NCBI GenBank assembly: GCA_030433215.1
Contig: JAUIMC010000021.1
Coordinates: forward strand, 1 to 62,292
Direction: 5' to 3'
DNA length: 62,292 nucleotides
Source: Alphaproteobacteria bacterium
Lineage (GTDB): Bacteria > Pseudomonadota > Alphaproteobacteria > Caulobacterales > Parvularculaceae
Shown here: piece by piece, positions 35,649 through 43,863 of the stretch
Position numbering within the stretch: position 1 is the first letter of the stretch
Layout: each line of letters starts with the position of its first letter
Made by a program: the position numbers and the translations under genes
The notes under the pieces: model-generated
Databases searched by the model: none
What the model saw: the letters and a program-made list of their open reading frames with translations, nothing else
What the model was told of the DNA's origin: nothing

Positions 35649-36614
35649 TTATGCGTCTGCGGCCCTGTCTTCCGGGTCATCCCCGCCCTCTCCGCCTTCA
35701 GACTCGCCGTCTTCAAGGAAATCCTGCGCAAATTCGCCGGATTCGTCCTCTTCGTCGGTTTCCTCATCGTCGCCGTCGGCCGGCGACGGCACGGAAAATC
35801 CGGGCGGCAGGCGGGCGTCGAGGAGCCCCGCGGCCTTCAGATCCGCAAGCCCCGGCAGGTCCTGAACACTCTCCAGCCCGAAATGCTCCAGGAAATCCTC
35901 GGTGGTGCCGTAGAGCGTGGGCCGGCCGGGCACGTCCCGGCGCTTGCCGCGCATTTTCACCCAGCCGATCTCTAAAAGCTGGTCGAGGGAGCCCTTGGCG
36001 ACCTGGACGCCGCGCACATCCTCGATGTCGGCGCGGGTGCAGGGCTGGTGATAGGCGATGATGGCCAGCGTCTCGAGCGCGGCGCGCGAGAGCTTGCGCT
36101 GCGTGACCTTTTCCTTCCGGAGCACATGGGCGACGTCGGGCGCGGTGACGAAACGCCATTTCTTGTCGATCTTTTTCAGAACGACTCCGCGCGTTTCATA
36201 CTCTTCCGCGACCGCCGCCACGAGTTCCGCAACAAGCGCGCCGGCGGGCAGCCGGTCGGCGATGGACTTCTCGTCGAGGGGTTCGGCGGCGGCGAACAGG
36301 AGCGCCTCCACCATGCGCTTGTGGTCGGCGAGGTCTTCCTCGCTCCACTCAACTTCGGGTTCGGGCTCTGGCTCGGACTCCGGCGCGGCTTCTGCTTCAG
36401 GCGCAGCCTCGGCGACAGCGTCGTCTTCGGCCGCCTCTTCGTCCGCAGCTTCCGTCCGGTCGCCCGTTTCTTCGTCCATCTCTTCTGCTTCGTCGGTCAC
36501 GGCTTCGCTTTCGCTTTGCTCCTGCATCAGCTCTTCCGCCAAGTCCTCGGCGAGCGCTTCCTGCGTTTCACGCGCATCCATGGCTTTATAGTTGCGGCCT
36601 GCGTCTTCGGTCAT
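35649..36614 (-). CDS. scpB: Segregation and condensation protein B (ScpB)
   Basis: A 321-residue ScpB, longer than usual (about 200). The two winged-helix units begin at HKRMVEALLFAAAEPLDE (near residue 98) and continue with SRAALETLAIIAYHQP, RADIEDVRGVQ and YGTTEDFLEHFGL. An acidic Glu/Ala/Pro-rich extension of about 95 residues precedes them and an acidic tail follows, both probably disordered. ScpB dimers bind ScpA and the SMC heads. The start overlaps the scpA stop by 4 nt. Confidence 0.94.
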   Translation of the reverse strand: MTEDAGRNYKAMDARETQEALAEDLAEELMQEQSESEAVTDEAEEMDEETGDRTEAADEEAAEDDAVAEAAPEAEAAPESEPEPEPEVEWSEEDLADHKRMVEALLFAAAEPLDEKSIADRLPAGALVAELVAAVAEEYETRGVVLKKIDKKWRFVTAPDVAHVLRKEKVTQRKLSRAALETLAIIAYHQPCTRADIEDVRGVQVAKGSLDQLLEIGWVKMRGKRRDVPGRPTLYGTTEDFLEHFGLESVQDLPGLADLKAAGLLDARLPPGFSVPSPADGDDEETDEEDESGEFAQDFLEDGESEGGEGGDDPEDRAADA

Positions 36615-37555
36615 TGCGACCCGTCTCCTTCATCCGTCACGACCTCGTCCGTCGCAACTTCATCCGTCCCGGCGGGGCCGCCTTCCTCAGCGTCCTCCGG
36701 ACGGGCCTTGATGTAAATCGGTTCAAAATGCGCCACCTGACGCAAATGGATGCGCCCCGCCTTGGCGTATTCGAGCGCCGCATTGAACGAACTCGCGAGA
36801 ACCGAAACCTCCGGCGCCTGGGCGTCATAGGTTTTCGTCAGGGTGCGGAGCTCCGTCCATTCGGGAATAGAGCCGAGAATGCGCTCGAGCCGGGCGCGCG
36901 CCGCCTCGACCGAAAACACCGCCGGCGGTTCGATATGATATTCACGATCGACGGCGGCGATGCGCTGGACCGTATAGGCTTTCAGGAGATCGAGAAGATC
37001 GGCCTGCCAGTCCGGCTTGTGGGTGACGCGCACGCCTTCGGGCGCGCCGCGCGGGAAGAAGTCGATCCCCTCCTGCGGCAGGCCTTGCAGGTCGTCCACC
37101 GCCTTGCGCATGGCCTCGAGGCGCTGAAGCTGGAAGGCGAGACGCGCGGCCATTTCGTCCGCGGTCGGTTCGTCGCCCTGATCCTCCGCCGCCGGCAGCA
37201 GCATCTTCGATTTCAGGAAGGCGAGCCAGGACGCCATGACGAGATAGTCGGCGGCGAGCTCGAGATTACGCTCCTTCGCGGCGTCCACGAACAGCAAATA
37301 CTGATCGACGAGCGCGACCATGGAGATCTTGCGGATGTCGACTTTCTGGTGACGCGCGAGATCGAGCAATACATCGAGCGGGCCCTCATAGCCCTCGATA
37401 TTCACCACCAGCGCGTCGATGGCCTCGTCCGTCGTCGTCACGCGCACCGGCGCGTCGAACGAATCGCTGCTCTCGGCGGCGCCTTGCGCGCCGCTTTCGG
37501 GTTCCGCCTCGTTCACCGGCGCCGCCATTTGGGGAATATGTTCGCCATCCGCCAT
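36611..37555 (-). CDS. scpA: Segregation and condensation protein A (ScpA)
   Basis: A 314-residue kleisin. The N-terminal SMC-neck binding part has LVVNIEGYEGPLDVLLDLAR, then HQKVDIRKISMVALVDQYL, LAADYLVMASWLAFLKSKML and PRGAPEGV. The C-terminal winged helix ends in acidic residues. It bridges SMC heads with ScpB. It is translationally coupled to scpB by an ATGA overlap, with nagZ upstream by 61 nt. Confidence 0.95.
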   Translation of the reverse strand: MADGEHIPQMAAPVNEAEPESGAQGAAESSDSFDAPVRVTTTDEAIDALVVNIEGYEGPLDVLLDLARHQKVDIRKISMVALVDQYLLFVDAAKERNLELAADYLVMASWLAFLKSKMLLPAAEDQGDEPTADEMAARLAFQLQRLEAMRKAVDDLQGLPQEGIDFFPRGAPEGVRVTHKPDWQADLLDLLKAYTVQRIAAVDREYHIEPPAVFSVEAARARLERILGSIPEWTELRTLTKTYDAQAPEVSVLASSFNAALEYAKAGRIHLRQVAHFEPIYIKARPEDAEEGGPAGTDEVATDEVVTDEGDGSQ

Positions 37556-37616
37556 CAGATCAGTTTAGGGCCGATTCTGGCCGCATCCTATCGGCTTTCC
37601 CGTCCTCTGTTGAAAA

Positions 37617-38636
37617 CTAAGCGAGCGCCGGCTTGATCAGCCCGTTGAGCCGCTTGTAAGGCTCGCTGGTATCGCCTCTTTCGGGCGTGCGCAAGTCGGC
37701 CATAGCGGCCTTTGCGCGCGCCGCCGCCGCGCCCTCAAGCGCGCGCAACGCAGACGCGCTTTCCTTCTTTTCGCGCAGCGTAAAATTGCAGGCGAGCGCG
37801 ATGTCGCAGCCGGCGTCATAGGCGCCCGTTATGCGATCAGAAATAGCGCCGCCCAGCGCCTTCATCTTGAGATCGTCCGTGAACAACAGACCGCCGAAAC
37901 CGATCTCGCCGCGGATCACCTCTTCCACGATGACCGGCGACAAGGTCGCCGGACGTTCCGCATCATAAGCCTCGTAAACGATATGCGCGGTCATGCCCAT
38001 TTTCTCATCGCGCAAGAGTTTGAACGGTTCGAAATCGCAAGCGACGAGGTCGCGCTTTTTCGCCGAGACGCGCGGCAGGTCATGATGGGAATCGCAGAGC
38101 GAACGGCCATGGCCCGGCAGGTGCTTGATGACGGGGAGCGCCCCGCCTTCCTTCAGCCCTTCGGCAGTCGCATGGCCGAGATTGGCGATGATGTCGGGCC
38201 ATTTCGCCAGCGCCCGATCACCGATGACCTGCGGGTCCGCGTCGATCTGCGGCACGTCGAGCATGGGGACGCAATTCACCGTGACGCCGAGATCGGACAC
38301 GAGACGCCCGAGGAGATAGCCGTTGAGCTTCGCGGCTTCATTCGCCTTCTTCGGATCGAGTTTCCAGAGTTCGCCGAAAACGGCGGGCGCGGGATGGGCC
38401 GGAAAGGCCGGCGGCTTCATGCGCGCGACGCGCCCGCCCTCCTGGTCAATGAGGATCGGCGCGTCTTCGCGCCCGACGCACTCGCGCAACTCGTCGCAAT
38501 GCGCGCGCACCGCATCGGCGCTTTCGCAATGGCGCGCGAACAGGATGAAGCCCCAGGGGTCGACATCCTTGAAGAAAGCCCGCTCCTCTTCAGAGAGGCG
38601 CGGGCCTTCGCAATCGAAAATAACAGCTGTGGGCAT
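37617..38636 (-). CDS. nagZ: Beta-N-acetylhexosaminidase NagZ
   Basis: A 339-residue GH3 enzyme for peptidoglycan recycling, which removes GlcNAc from anhydro-muropeptides. It has PILIDQEGGRVARMKPP, then the loop with KHLPGHGRSLCDSHHDLP (the catalytic His of NagZ) and FTDDLKMKAL with the nucleophile Asp. There is no signal peptide, so it is cytoplasmic. It follows the SPOR gene in a conserved order. Confidence 0.93.
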   Translation of the reverse strand: MPTAVIFDCEGPRLSEEERAFFKDVDPWGFILFARHCESADAVRAHCDELRECVGREDAPILIDQEGGRVARMKPPAFPAHPAPAVFGELWKLDPKKANEAAKLNGYLLGRLVSDLGVTVNCVPMLDVPQIDADPQVIGDRALAKWPDIIANLGHATAEGLKEGGALPVIKHLPGHGRSLCDSHHDLPRVSAKKRDLVACDFEPFKLLRDEKMGMTAHIVYEAYDAERPATLSPVIVEEVIRGEIGFGGLLFTDDLKMKALGGAISDRITGAYDAGCDIALACNFTLREKKESASALRALEGAAAARAKAAMADLRTPERGDTSEPYKRLNGLIKPALA

Positions 38637-38657
38637 GACTCTATCACCTGCCGCTCA

Positions 38658-38715
38658 CCCCGGCGCAGGCCGGGGTCTTTTGCTTGTGGCGCGAGATCCC
38701 GGCTTGCGCCGGGAT
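38658..38715. repeat. Paired palindromes in the SPOR-nagZ gap
   Basis: CCCCGGC-GCAG-GCCGGGG (38658-38675) is followed 20 nt later by ATCCCGGC-TTGC-GCCGGGAT (38696-38715). Both are perfect hairpins with similar cores, a common intergenic type in alphaproteobacteria. No second copy is in the window. They may end or process the SPOR transcript. Confidence 0.6.
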
Positions 38716-38725
38716 GAGCGGATTT

Positions 38726-39571
38726 TTAAAGCCCCTTCACGAGACAATCCTGGCCGCGATCTTTCAACCCGGCGCAATAGGTCTTGGCGTCGTCGGAAGA
38801 CGAGAACGGTCCGACGCGCAGGCGGTAATAGATCCCGCGGTCGCCGAGATCGGCGCGCTCAACATCGGGGCCCTTGCCCGAGAGATAATCGCCGAGCTTG
38901 CCTTCCATGCGGCCCCATTGCGCCATGGCTTCGTCATTGGAGCGGAAGGCGCCGACCTGCACCACATGCGTGCCGCCGCCGGCGTTGACCGAGCCTGAGC
39001 CTGAAGAGGATGCGCTTGTTGAGGCCGGCGCCTGCGCGACGCTGACCGTTTCCGGCGCATCGTCAACGGGCTCTTCTTCGGCGGGCGCATTGTCGAGCAC
39101 CTGCGCATCCTGCGCCTCGAGATCGGCGAGACGATCCTCGACTTCGTCATTCATGTCGGTGGCGGCCGCTTCCGCTTCGGCGGAAAGCGCGCCGATGGCG
39201 TCTTCGGCGGAGCGGTCCACAGGCTCTTCGGGGCCTTCGGCGAGGGTCGTCACCGGTTCGCCGCCATCGCCGTCGAGCGCGTCATAAACCTCGCGGTCTT
39301 CCGCGACGGGCGTTCCGTCCTCGGCGGTCTCGATCTTGATGGGATCGGGATCGGCGGCGACATAAGGCGTTTCGACGGCGCCGCCGTCGCGGCCGACCTT
39401 CATGCCCTGCTTGTAGGCGATCCACACGACCGACACGAACGCGCCGATCATGACGATGCCCATGATCAGGACAGCGAAGCCCGACAGTCCGCGATCGTCT
39501 TCCTCGTCGTCGAACTCGTCATATTCCTGATAGTCTTCTTCGTAAGCTTCGTCTTGTGCTGCGTTCGCCAT
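38726..39571 (-). CDS. SPOR-domain inner-membrane protein
   Basis: A 281-residue protein. An acidic cytoplasmic N-terminus (DEAYEEDYQEYDEFDDEEDD) and one transmembrane helix (about 30-52) precede a long acidic Glu/Asp/Ala linker. The C-terminal SPOR domain (about 205-281) reads THVVQVGAFRSNDEAMAQW and YRLRVGPFSSSDDAKTYC. SPOR domains bind glycan strands lacking stem peptides, so a division-site role is likely. In relatives argS lies directly upstream; it is missing here. Confidence 0.88.
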   Translation of the reverse strand: MANAAQDEAYEEDYQEYDEFDDEEDDRGLSGFAVLIMGIVMIGAFVSVVWIAYKQGMKVGRDGGAVETPYVAADPDPIKIETAEDGTPVAEDREVYDALDGDGGEPVTTLAEGPEEPVDRSAEDAIGALSAEAEAAATDMNDEVEDRLADLEAQDAQVLDNAPAEEEPVDDAPETVSVAQAPASTSASSSGSGSVNAGGGTHVVQVGAFRSNDEAMAQWGRMEGKLGDYLSGKGPDVERADLGDRGIYYRLRVGPFSSSDDAKTYCAGLKDRGQDCLVKGL

Positions 39572-39786
39572 GTCTAAAACCGCTCCTTCGAAAGCGCTTC
39601 AATAAAGTCCGCGCCCGATCTTCTCCCCTCGAAACCGTCCGAAGCCCGCTTGTAAAATCCCCGGCTCAGAGGTTCGTCAATTCTTTCTTCCGGCCCATCT
39701 TCCGGTCGTGGTCCGGCTCTTGTCCCGGCCGACGCCGAATCGCCGCGATCCGCCATTCTACCATCGGAAGACGCGAACGCAGAGCG

Positions 39787-41037
39787 TTAGCCCTCAAATT
39801 CGACCCCAAAAAGGCGCCGGTATTCCCTGATGGCGTAACGGTCAGTCATGCCAGCGATATAGTCGCAAACCGCGCGCGCCCGGCGGGCGTCGCTCCCGCC
39901 CTCATATCGCTCGCGCCATTCCGGCGGCAACGTCTCGGGCTCCGTAAAGAACAAGTCGAACAAAGATTTAATGATTCTCTTGGCCTGGCTGCGGGCGCGA
40001 TTGACCTTGTAATGGCGGTACATGTTTTCGTGCAGGAAGGCGCGCAGGCCCGAAAGCTTCGTCTCCATCTCTGTGGAAAACGCGCACAACGCCGCCGGGG
40101 CGCGGCGCACCGCATCGGCGTCCGCCGGATTGACAGCGACGAGCCTGCCCTTCGTTTCCGCGATGACGTCCTCGACCATAGCGCCGATGAGGTCTGACAC
40201 GGCCTCCGCGATGAGGATGTCGCGGGGCGCGTCTGGAAAACGGTCTTCGGCGGAGCGGATCGCCGGCCCCACCAGCGGCAGCTCGCGCGCTTCGGCGAAG
40301 CTGAAAAGCCCCGCTCGCAGGCCATCATCGACGTCGTGATTGTTATAGGCGATGTCGTCAGCGATGGCCGCGACTTGGGCTTCCAGAGACGGAAAGGTGT
40401 CGAGCCAGAGATCATGGGTCTCAGCATATTCGACGATGGCGGCGGGCAGCGCTTCTTTCTTCTTCGCCAAGGGCCCCGAAATCGGGCCGTTATGTTTGAC
40501 GACGCCTTCGAGCGTTTCCCAGGTGAGATTGAGCCCCTCAAACGCAGCGTGGCGGCGTTCGAGCTTGGTCAGGAGCCGCAACGTCTGGGCATTGTGGTCG
40601 AAGCCGTTATAGGCCGCCATGCACTCGACCAAGACGTCCTCGCCCGTATGGCCGAACGGCGGGTGACCGAGATCGTGGGCGAGCGCCACGCATTCGGCTA
40701 GGTCCTCGTCAAGCTTCAGCGTCCGGGCGAGCGTCCGCGCGATCTGGGCGACCTCGAGAGAATGGGTGAGCCGGGTCCTGTAGTGGTCTCCTTCGTGGGA
40801 AATGAACACTTGCGTCTTGTGCTTGAGGCGCCGGAAAGCGACGGCGTGGATCACCCGGTCGCGGTCGCGCTGGAAGGCGGTCCGGAAGGCGCTTTCGGCT
40901 TCCGTGTGGAGCCGGCCCCGGCTTGCCTCGGCCCGCGCGGCGTAGGGCGCCAGCGGCGCCGGAAAGGCCATCGGGCCGGACGGCGCGTCGAAAGCCGATT
41001 CCGGCATGTCTTCAGGGACTTGGCCTTGCAGCTTCAT
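39787..41037 (-). CDS. dgt: Deoxyguanosinetriphosphate triphosphohydrolase-like protein
   Basis: A 416-residue HD-domain dNTPase. The HD motif is visible: H in DHYRTRLTHSLEVAQIA and HD in CVALAHDLGHPPFGHTGE, with D later in ADDIAYNNHDVDDGL. RDRDRVIHAVAFRRLKHKTQ at the N-terminus is typical. It releases triphosphate from dNTPs. The next gene downstream is SPOR, with argS absent from the 215-nt gap. Confidence 0.92.
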   Translation of the reverse strand: MKLQGQVPEDMPESAFDAPSGPMAFPAPLAPYAARAEASRGRLHTEAESAFRTAFQRDRDRVIHAVAFRRLKHKTQVFISHEGDHYRTRLTHSLEVAQIARTLARTLKLDEDLAECVALAHDLGHPPFGHTGEDVLVECMAAYNGFDHNAQTLRLLTKLERRHAAFEGLNLTWETLEGVVKHNGPISGPLAKKKEALPAAIVEYAETHDLWLDTFPSLEAQVAAIADDIAYNNHDVDDGLRAGLFSFAEARELPLVGPAIRSAEDRFPDAPRDILIAEAVSDLIGAMVEDVIAETKGRLVAVNPADADAVRRAPAALCAFSTEMETKLSGLRAFLHENMYRHYKVNRARSQAKRIIKSLFDLFFTEPETLPPEWRERYEGGSDARRARAVCDYIAGMTDRYAIREYRRLFGVEFEG

Positions 41038-41046
41038 AACAAAGCT

Positions 41047-41658
41047 CTACTCCGCCTTCTCGCGCGCGTCATCATGGGCCGGCGTGATCCGGCCCCTGGA
41101 CGCCGCCGGATTGCCGCGCCGGGGCTTCGGGTGCAACTCCACCAGCCGCAGCGCCCCCGCCAGCATCAGGATCGAAAAGGGCAGCATCAGAAACCAGCCG
41201 ATCTGCGCCAGGCTCGGATTGGGCGCGCCGCTCTGGAAGGTCTGCAGCGCAATCCTTAAAAACAGAACAAAAAGAACGACAAAGATGACCTCGGCGATGG
41301 TCTGCTTGAGCTGGCCGATCTGCTCCACATGCATCCATTCGGGCAGGCCGAGATCGCTGGAATTGAAATCCGGCCTGATGAAAAGCCCGTAAACCCCGTA
41401 GGCGAAAAACAAAAGCACCACGCCGATGAGGAAATTGTCGAGCGCCACCATGAGATTGATGACCGTCGCCTCGTCCTCGGGCAGGCCCTCCACGGGCTTG
41501 GCCGGCGACGGGTCGAACTGGTGCTCGAAGGCGGAAAAGGTGTTCTCCGCCCCGATATAGAACATGATCAGCGCGCCCCCGAGGGACGCCATGACGGCGA
41601 CCAGCGTGGTCAGCCGCGTCGCCCAGAAGAACAGCCTTTCGATCCTGTTGAAGTCCAT
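41047..41658 (-). CDS. YqhA/UPF0114 family membrane protein
   Basis: A 203-residue inner-membrane protein with about four transmembrane helices. Recognisable features are FFWATRLTTLVAVMASLGGA, NLMVALDNFLIGVVLLFFAY and GVYGLFIRPDF, typical of UPF0114. The function is unknown. The start at 41658 fits the family start and has GGGA upstream; the longer frame to 41820 has no homology character. It is close to dgt on the same strand (9-nt gap). Confidence 0.85.
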   Translation of the reverse strand: MDFNRIERLFFWATRLTTLVAVMASLGGALIMFYIGAENTFSAFEHQFDPSPAKPVEGLPEDEATVINLMVALDNFLIGVVLLFFAYGVYGLFIRPDFNSSDLGLPEWMHVEQIGQLKQTIAEVIFVVLFVLFLRIALQTFQSGAPNPSLAQIGWFLMLPFSILMLAGALRLVELHPKPRRGNPAASRGRITPAHDDAREKAE

Positions 41659-41840
41659 ATTGTCCCGCGAATTTCCGCCCTCATTGCCGTGAGTCGCCAG
41701 CAAAACCGCCGGTTTCCCGAAATTAACCGCTTTCACGCCAGGATCGGGGCGATTTTCAGCGCCGGCGCGGGGGGCGAGCCCTCGAAATAAGGGCCCGGAC
41801 CCCTTATGTTGGCCGAACACGCAGCAAGAGACCCAAGTTC

Positions 41841-42194
41841 ATGAGCGTCGCAGAAGCCAGCACCGCCTCCGGCCCCGTCACCGTATCAGAGCGGGCCGCC
41901 AAACGCATCGCCGCGATCCTTTCGAAGGAGCCCGAGGGCGCCATGCTGCGCGTGGCGGTGGAAGGCGGCGGCTGTTCCGGCTTCCAGTACACCTTCGACA
42001 TCGTGACCGACCGCGACGCGGACGACCTCGTTCTCGACGCCAACGGCTATTCGGTGCTCGTCGATTCCGTCTCGGTCGACTACATGGCCGGCTCCGTCAT
42101 CGACTTTTCCGACGAGCTCATCGGCGCGGCCTTCAAGATCGAGAACCCGAACGCCACGGCGGCCTGCGGCTGCGGCACCAGTTTTTCTCTTTAG
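41841..42194 (+). CDS. erpA: Iron-sulfur cluster insertion protein ErpA (A-type carrier)
   Basis: A 117-residue HesB/IscA-fold protein with the three cluster-binding cysteines C45 (EGGGCSGFQY), C109 and C111 (AACGCGTSFSL). It delivers Fe-S clusters to targets. It sits divergent from yqhA/dgt, an arrangement common in the class. Its stop is 13 nt before the AT-rich PIN-like gene. Confidence 0.94.
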   Translation: MSVAEASTASGPVTVSERAAKRIAAILSKEPEGAMLRVAVEGGGCSGFQYTFDIVTDRDADDLVLDANGYSVLVDSVSVDYMAGSVIDFSDELIGAAFKIENPNATAACGCGTSFSL

Positions 42195-42207
42195 GCTTGA
42201 AGACGGA

Positions 42208-42672
42208 ATGGAAATTTCGTCAACCCAATTAATAGTATATTGCGAACGTGGTGCTTGGGGAGTGAGGGGAATAAAGGGGTTACTCCGTTCCCCAAAAGTT
42301 CAGGTCATTCACTTTCCTTACGATGAAAATGATCGAGCATGGCAGGAAAAACGTAAAATTACTTTCGCAATACCAAGCCTAGTTACAGTAGACACGACAC
42401 AAATACGTATGAGCGATACTATTCCGTTGTACATGATGGAAAAGTCAGAACTCTTTGACGAAATTGCTGGAATCTTAAAGCAGCAAAACCGGTCTTTGGA
42501 TATTAGACATTTCGATTCTGCTCATAAATCGAAGGCCGATGCTTTCATAACTTGTGACACTGACTTTGTGGATGTGGCTAACGAACTCGAAAAATTAACA
42601 GGCATCAAAATATTCAATGCAGCCTCAACGACTGATATTGCTAAATTTGAGGCGCTAGTTCGCTCGCGCTAG
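42208..42672 (+). CDS. AT-rich orphan protein with PIN-like C-terminal motif
   Basis: A 154-residue protein of unknown family. Codon use and composition (about 40% GC by eye) differ sharply from its neighbours, so recent transfer is likely. The C-terminal half contains H-F-D-S-A-H and ADAFITCDTDFVDVANEL (D103, H106, D117, D119), then GIKIFNA. This order resembles the D..H...A..(A)D.F.T.D.D. core of PIN nucleases such as VapC. However, the N-terminal catalytic Asp of PIN domains is not seen, and no antitoxin is adjacent. A degenerate or distinct metal-dependent fold is possible. The start follows erpA closely, without a strong ribosome site. Confidence 0.6.
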   Translation: MEISSTQLIVYCERGAWGVRGIKGLLRSPKVQVIHFPYDENDRAWQEKRKITFAIPSLVTVDTTQIRMSDTIPLYMMEKSELFDEIAGILKQQNRSLDIRHFDSAHKSKADAFITCDTDFVDVANELEKLTGIKIFNAASTTDIAKFEALVRSR

Positions 42673-42720
42673 CCTTTTCTATGCGCTATCCTCCCCGCAC
42701 AAACAAACGGGAGAGAAACC

Positions 42721-43191
42721 ATGCGGAACATTCTCATGACGGGCGCAGCGGCGCTGGCGGCGTCGCTGGTCGTCGCGGCCTGCGAGGCGCAGAACGGCGG
42801 CGAGGAAACCTCCTTGCAGCAAGCCAACAAAGAGAAGGCGCTTTACTGCATGGACCTTCTCTTCAACCAGCACGAGCTCGAACAGGCGAAGACCGAGTGC
42901 TTCGGCGAGACTTACATCCAGCACAACCCCGCCGCGCCGGACGGCGCCGACGCGCTGATGGCGTTTCTCGGCCCCTTCTTCGAGGCGAACCCCGATCTCC
43001 GGATCGACATCAAGCGGTCCGCCGCCGAAGGCGATCTCGTCTGGATCCATTACAACAACAAGCCGACCCCGGACGGTCTCGGTCTCGCGGTGGTCGACAT
43101 ATTGCGCATGGAAGACGGGAAGTTCGTGGAGCACTGGGACGTGGTGCAGCCGGTGCCGGAAGAGGCCGCCAACGACAACACCATGTTCTAG
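42721..43191 (+). CDS. SnoaL/NTF2-like lipoprotein, tandem copy 1
   Basis: A 156-residue lipoprotein: signal peptide with lipobox VVAAC, then an NTF2-like domain. Recognisable parts are ALYCMDLLFNQHELEQAKTE, ETYIQHNP and VEHWDVVQPVPEEA, ending NDNTMF. The SnoaL-like fold binds small hydrophobic molecules and in some members catalyses isomerisation or condensation; the ligand here is unknown. The ribosome site GGGAG is 9 nt upstream. First of three tandem paralogues. Confidence 0.87.
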   Translation: MRNILMTGAAALAASLVVAACEAQNGGEETSLQQANKEKALYCMDLLFNQHELEQAKTECFGETYIQHNPAAPDGADALMAFLGPFFEANPDLRIDIKRSAAEGDLVWIHYNNKPTPDGLGLAVVDILRMEDGKFVEHWDVVQPVPEEAANDNTMF

Positions 43192-43280
43192 GACGTCATC
43201 GCCCGTCAGCGCGGTTCCCTCTCGTCATAGCGGGCGCCCCGGGGCTCCGGTAGAATCCGCCCAAACATGGGAGGCGGGAT

Positions 43281-43760
43281 ATGCTGAAATGGTTGGCGAC
43301 CGGCGCGGCGCTGGCGGCCCTTACGGCCCTTGGCGGCTGCGAGCAGAACGCAGGCGACAGCGCGCTTGCCAAACAGGCGGCGCTCGAAGCGGCGAATGAG
43401 GAAAAGGCGCTTTACTGTTTCGACCTTCTCTTCAATCAGCAGGAATTCGAGAAGTCGGAAGAGGAATGCTGGGGCGAGCCCTATATCCAGCACAACCCCC
43501 ACGCGCCGGACGGCAAGGACGCGATGTTCGCGCATATGCGCCCGATCTTCGAACAATATCCGGATCTTCAGATCTATGTGAAACGGGTCGCGGCCGTGGA
43601 CGATCTCGTCTGGATTCACTATCACAGCCTGCCGACGCCCGAGGGGCCGGGCCTCGCCGCCGTCGACATAGTCCGGCTCAAGGACGGCAAATTCGTCGAA
43701 CACTGGGACGTAGTGCAGCCGGTGCCGGAAGAATCCGCCAACGAAAACACGATGTTCTAA
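43281..43760 (+). CDS. SnoaL/NTF2-like lipoprotein, tandem copy 2
   Basis: A 159-residue paralogue of the preceding gene: signal peptide with Cys in LGGCEQN, then EKALYCFDLLFNQQEFEKSE, EPYIQHNPHAPDGKDA and DGKFVEHWDVVQPVPEESA, ending NENTMF. It is closest to copy 1; the C-terminal third is almost identical. The ribosome site is GGGAGGCGGGAT. The upstream block, with CGGTTCCCTCTCGTCATAGC, recurs before copy 3, so promoter and gene were duplicated together. Confidence 0.87.
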   Translation: MLKWLATGAALAALTALGGCEQNAGDSALAKQAALEAANEEKALYCFDLLFNQQEFEKSEEECWGEPYIQHNPHAPDGKDAMFAHMRPIFEQYPDLQIYVKRVAAVDDLVWIHYHSLPTPEGPGLAAVDIVRLKDGKFVEHWDVVQPVPEESANENTMF

Positions 43761-43863
43761 GGGCGCGCCCGCCTCGGCTCCTCAGGCGCGCGGTTCCCTC
43801 TCGTCATAGCGCCCGCCCCCGGCCCCCGTTAGTCTCCGCCCCACAAAACATGGGAGGCGAGAC

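Noticed and set aside
39574-39756. 60-codon minus-strand frame in the dgt-SPOR gap, considered as an argS remnant
   Set aside because: No similarity to the ArgS C-terminus or HIGH region that I can see, and it ends 2 nt before the SPOR start. It is probably chance.
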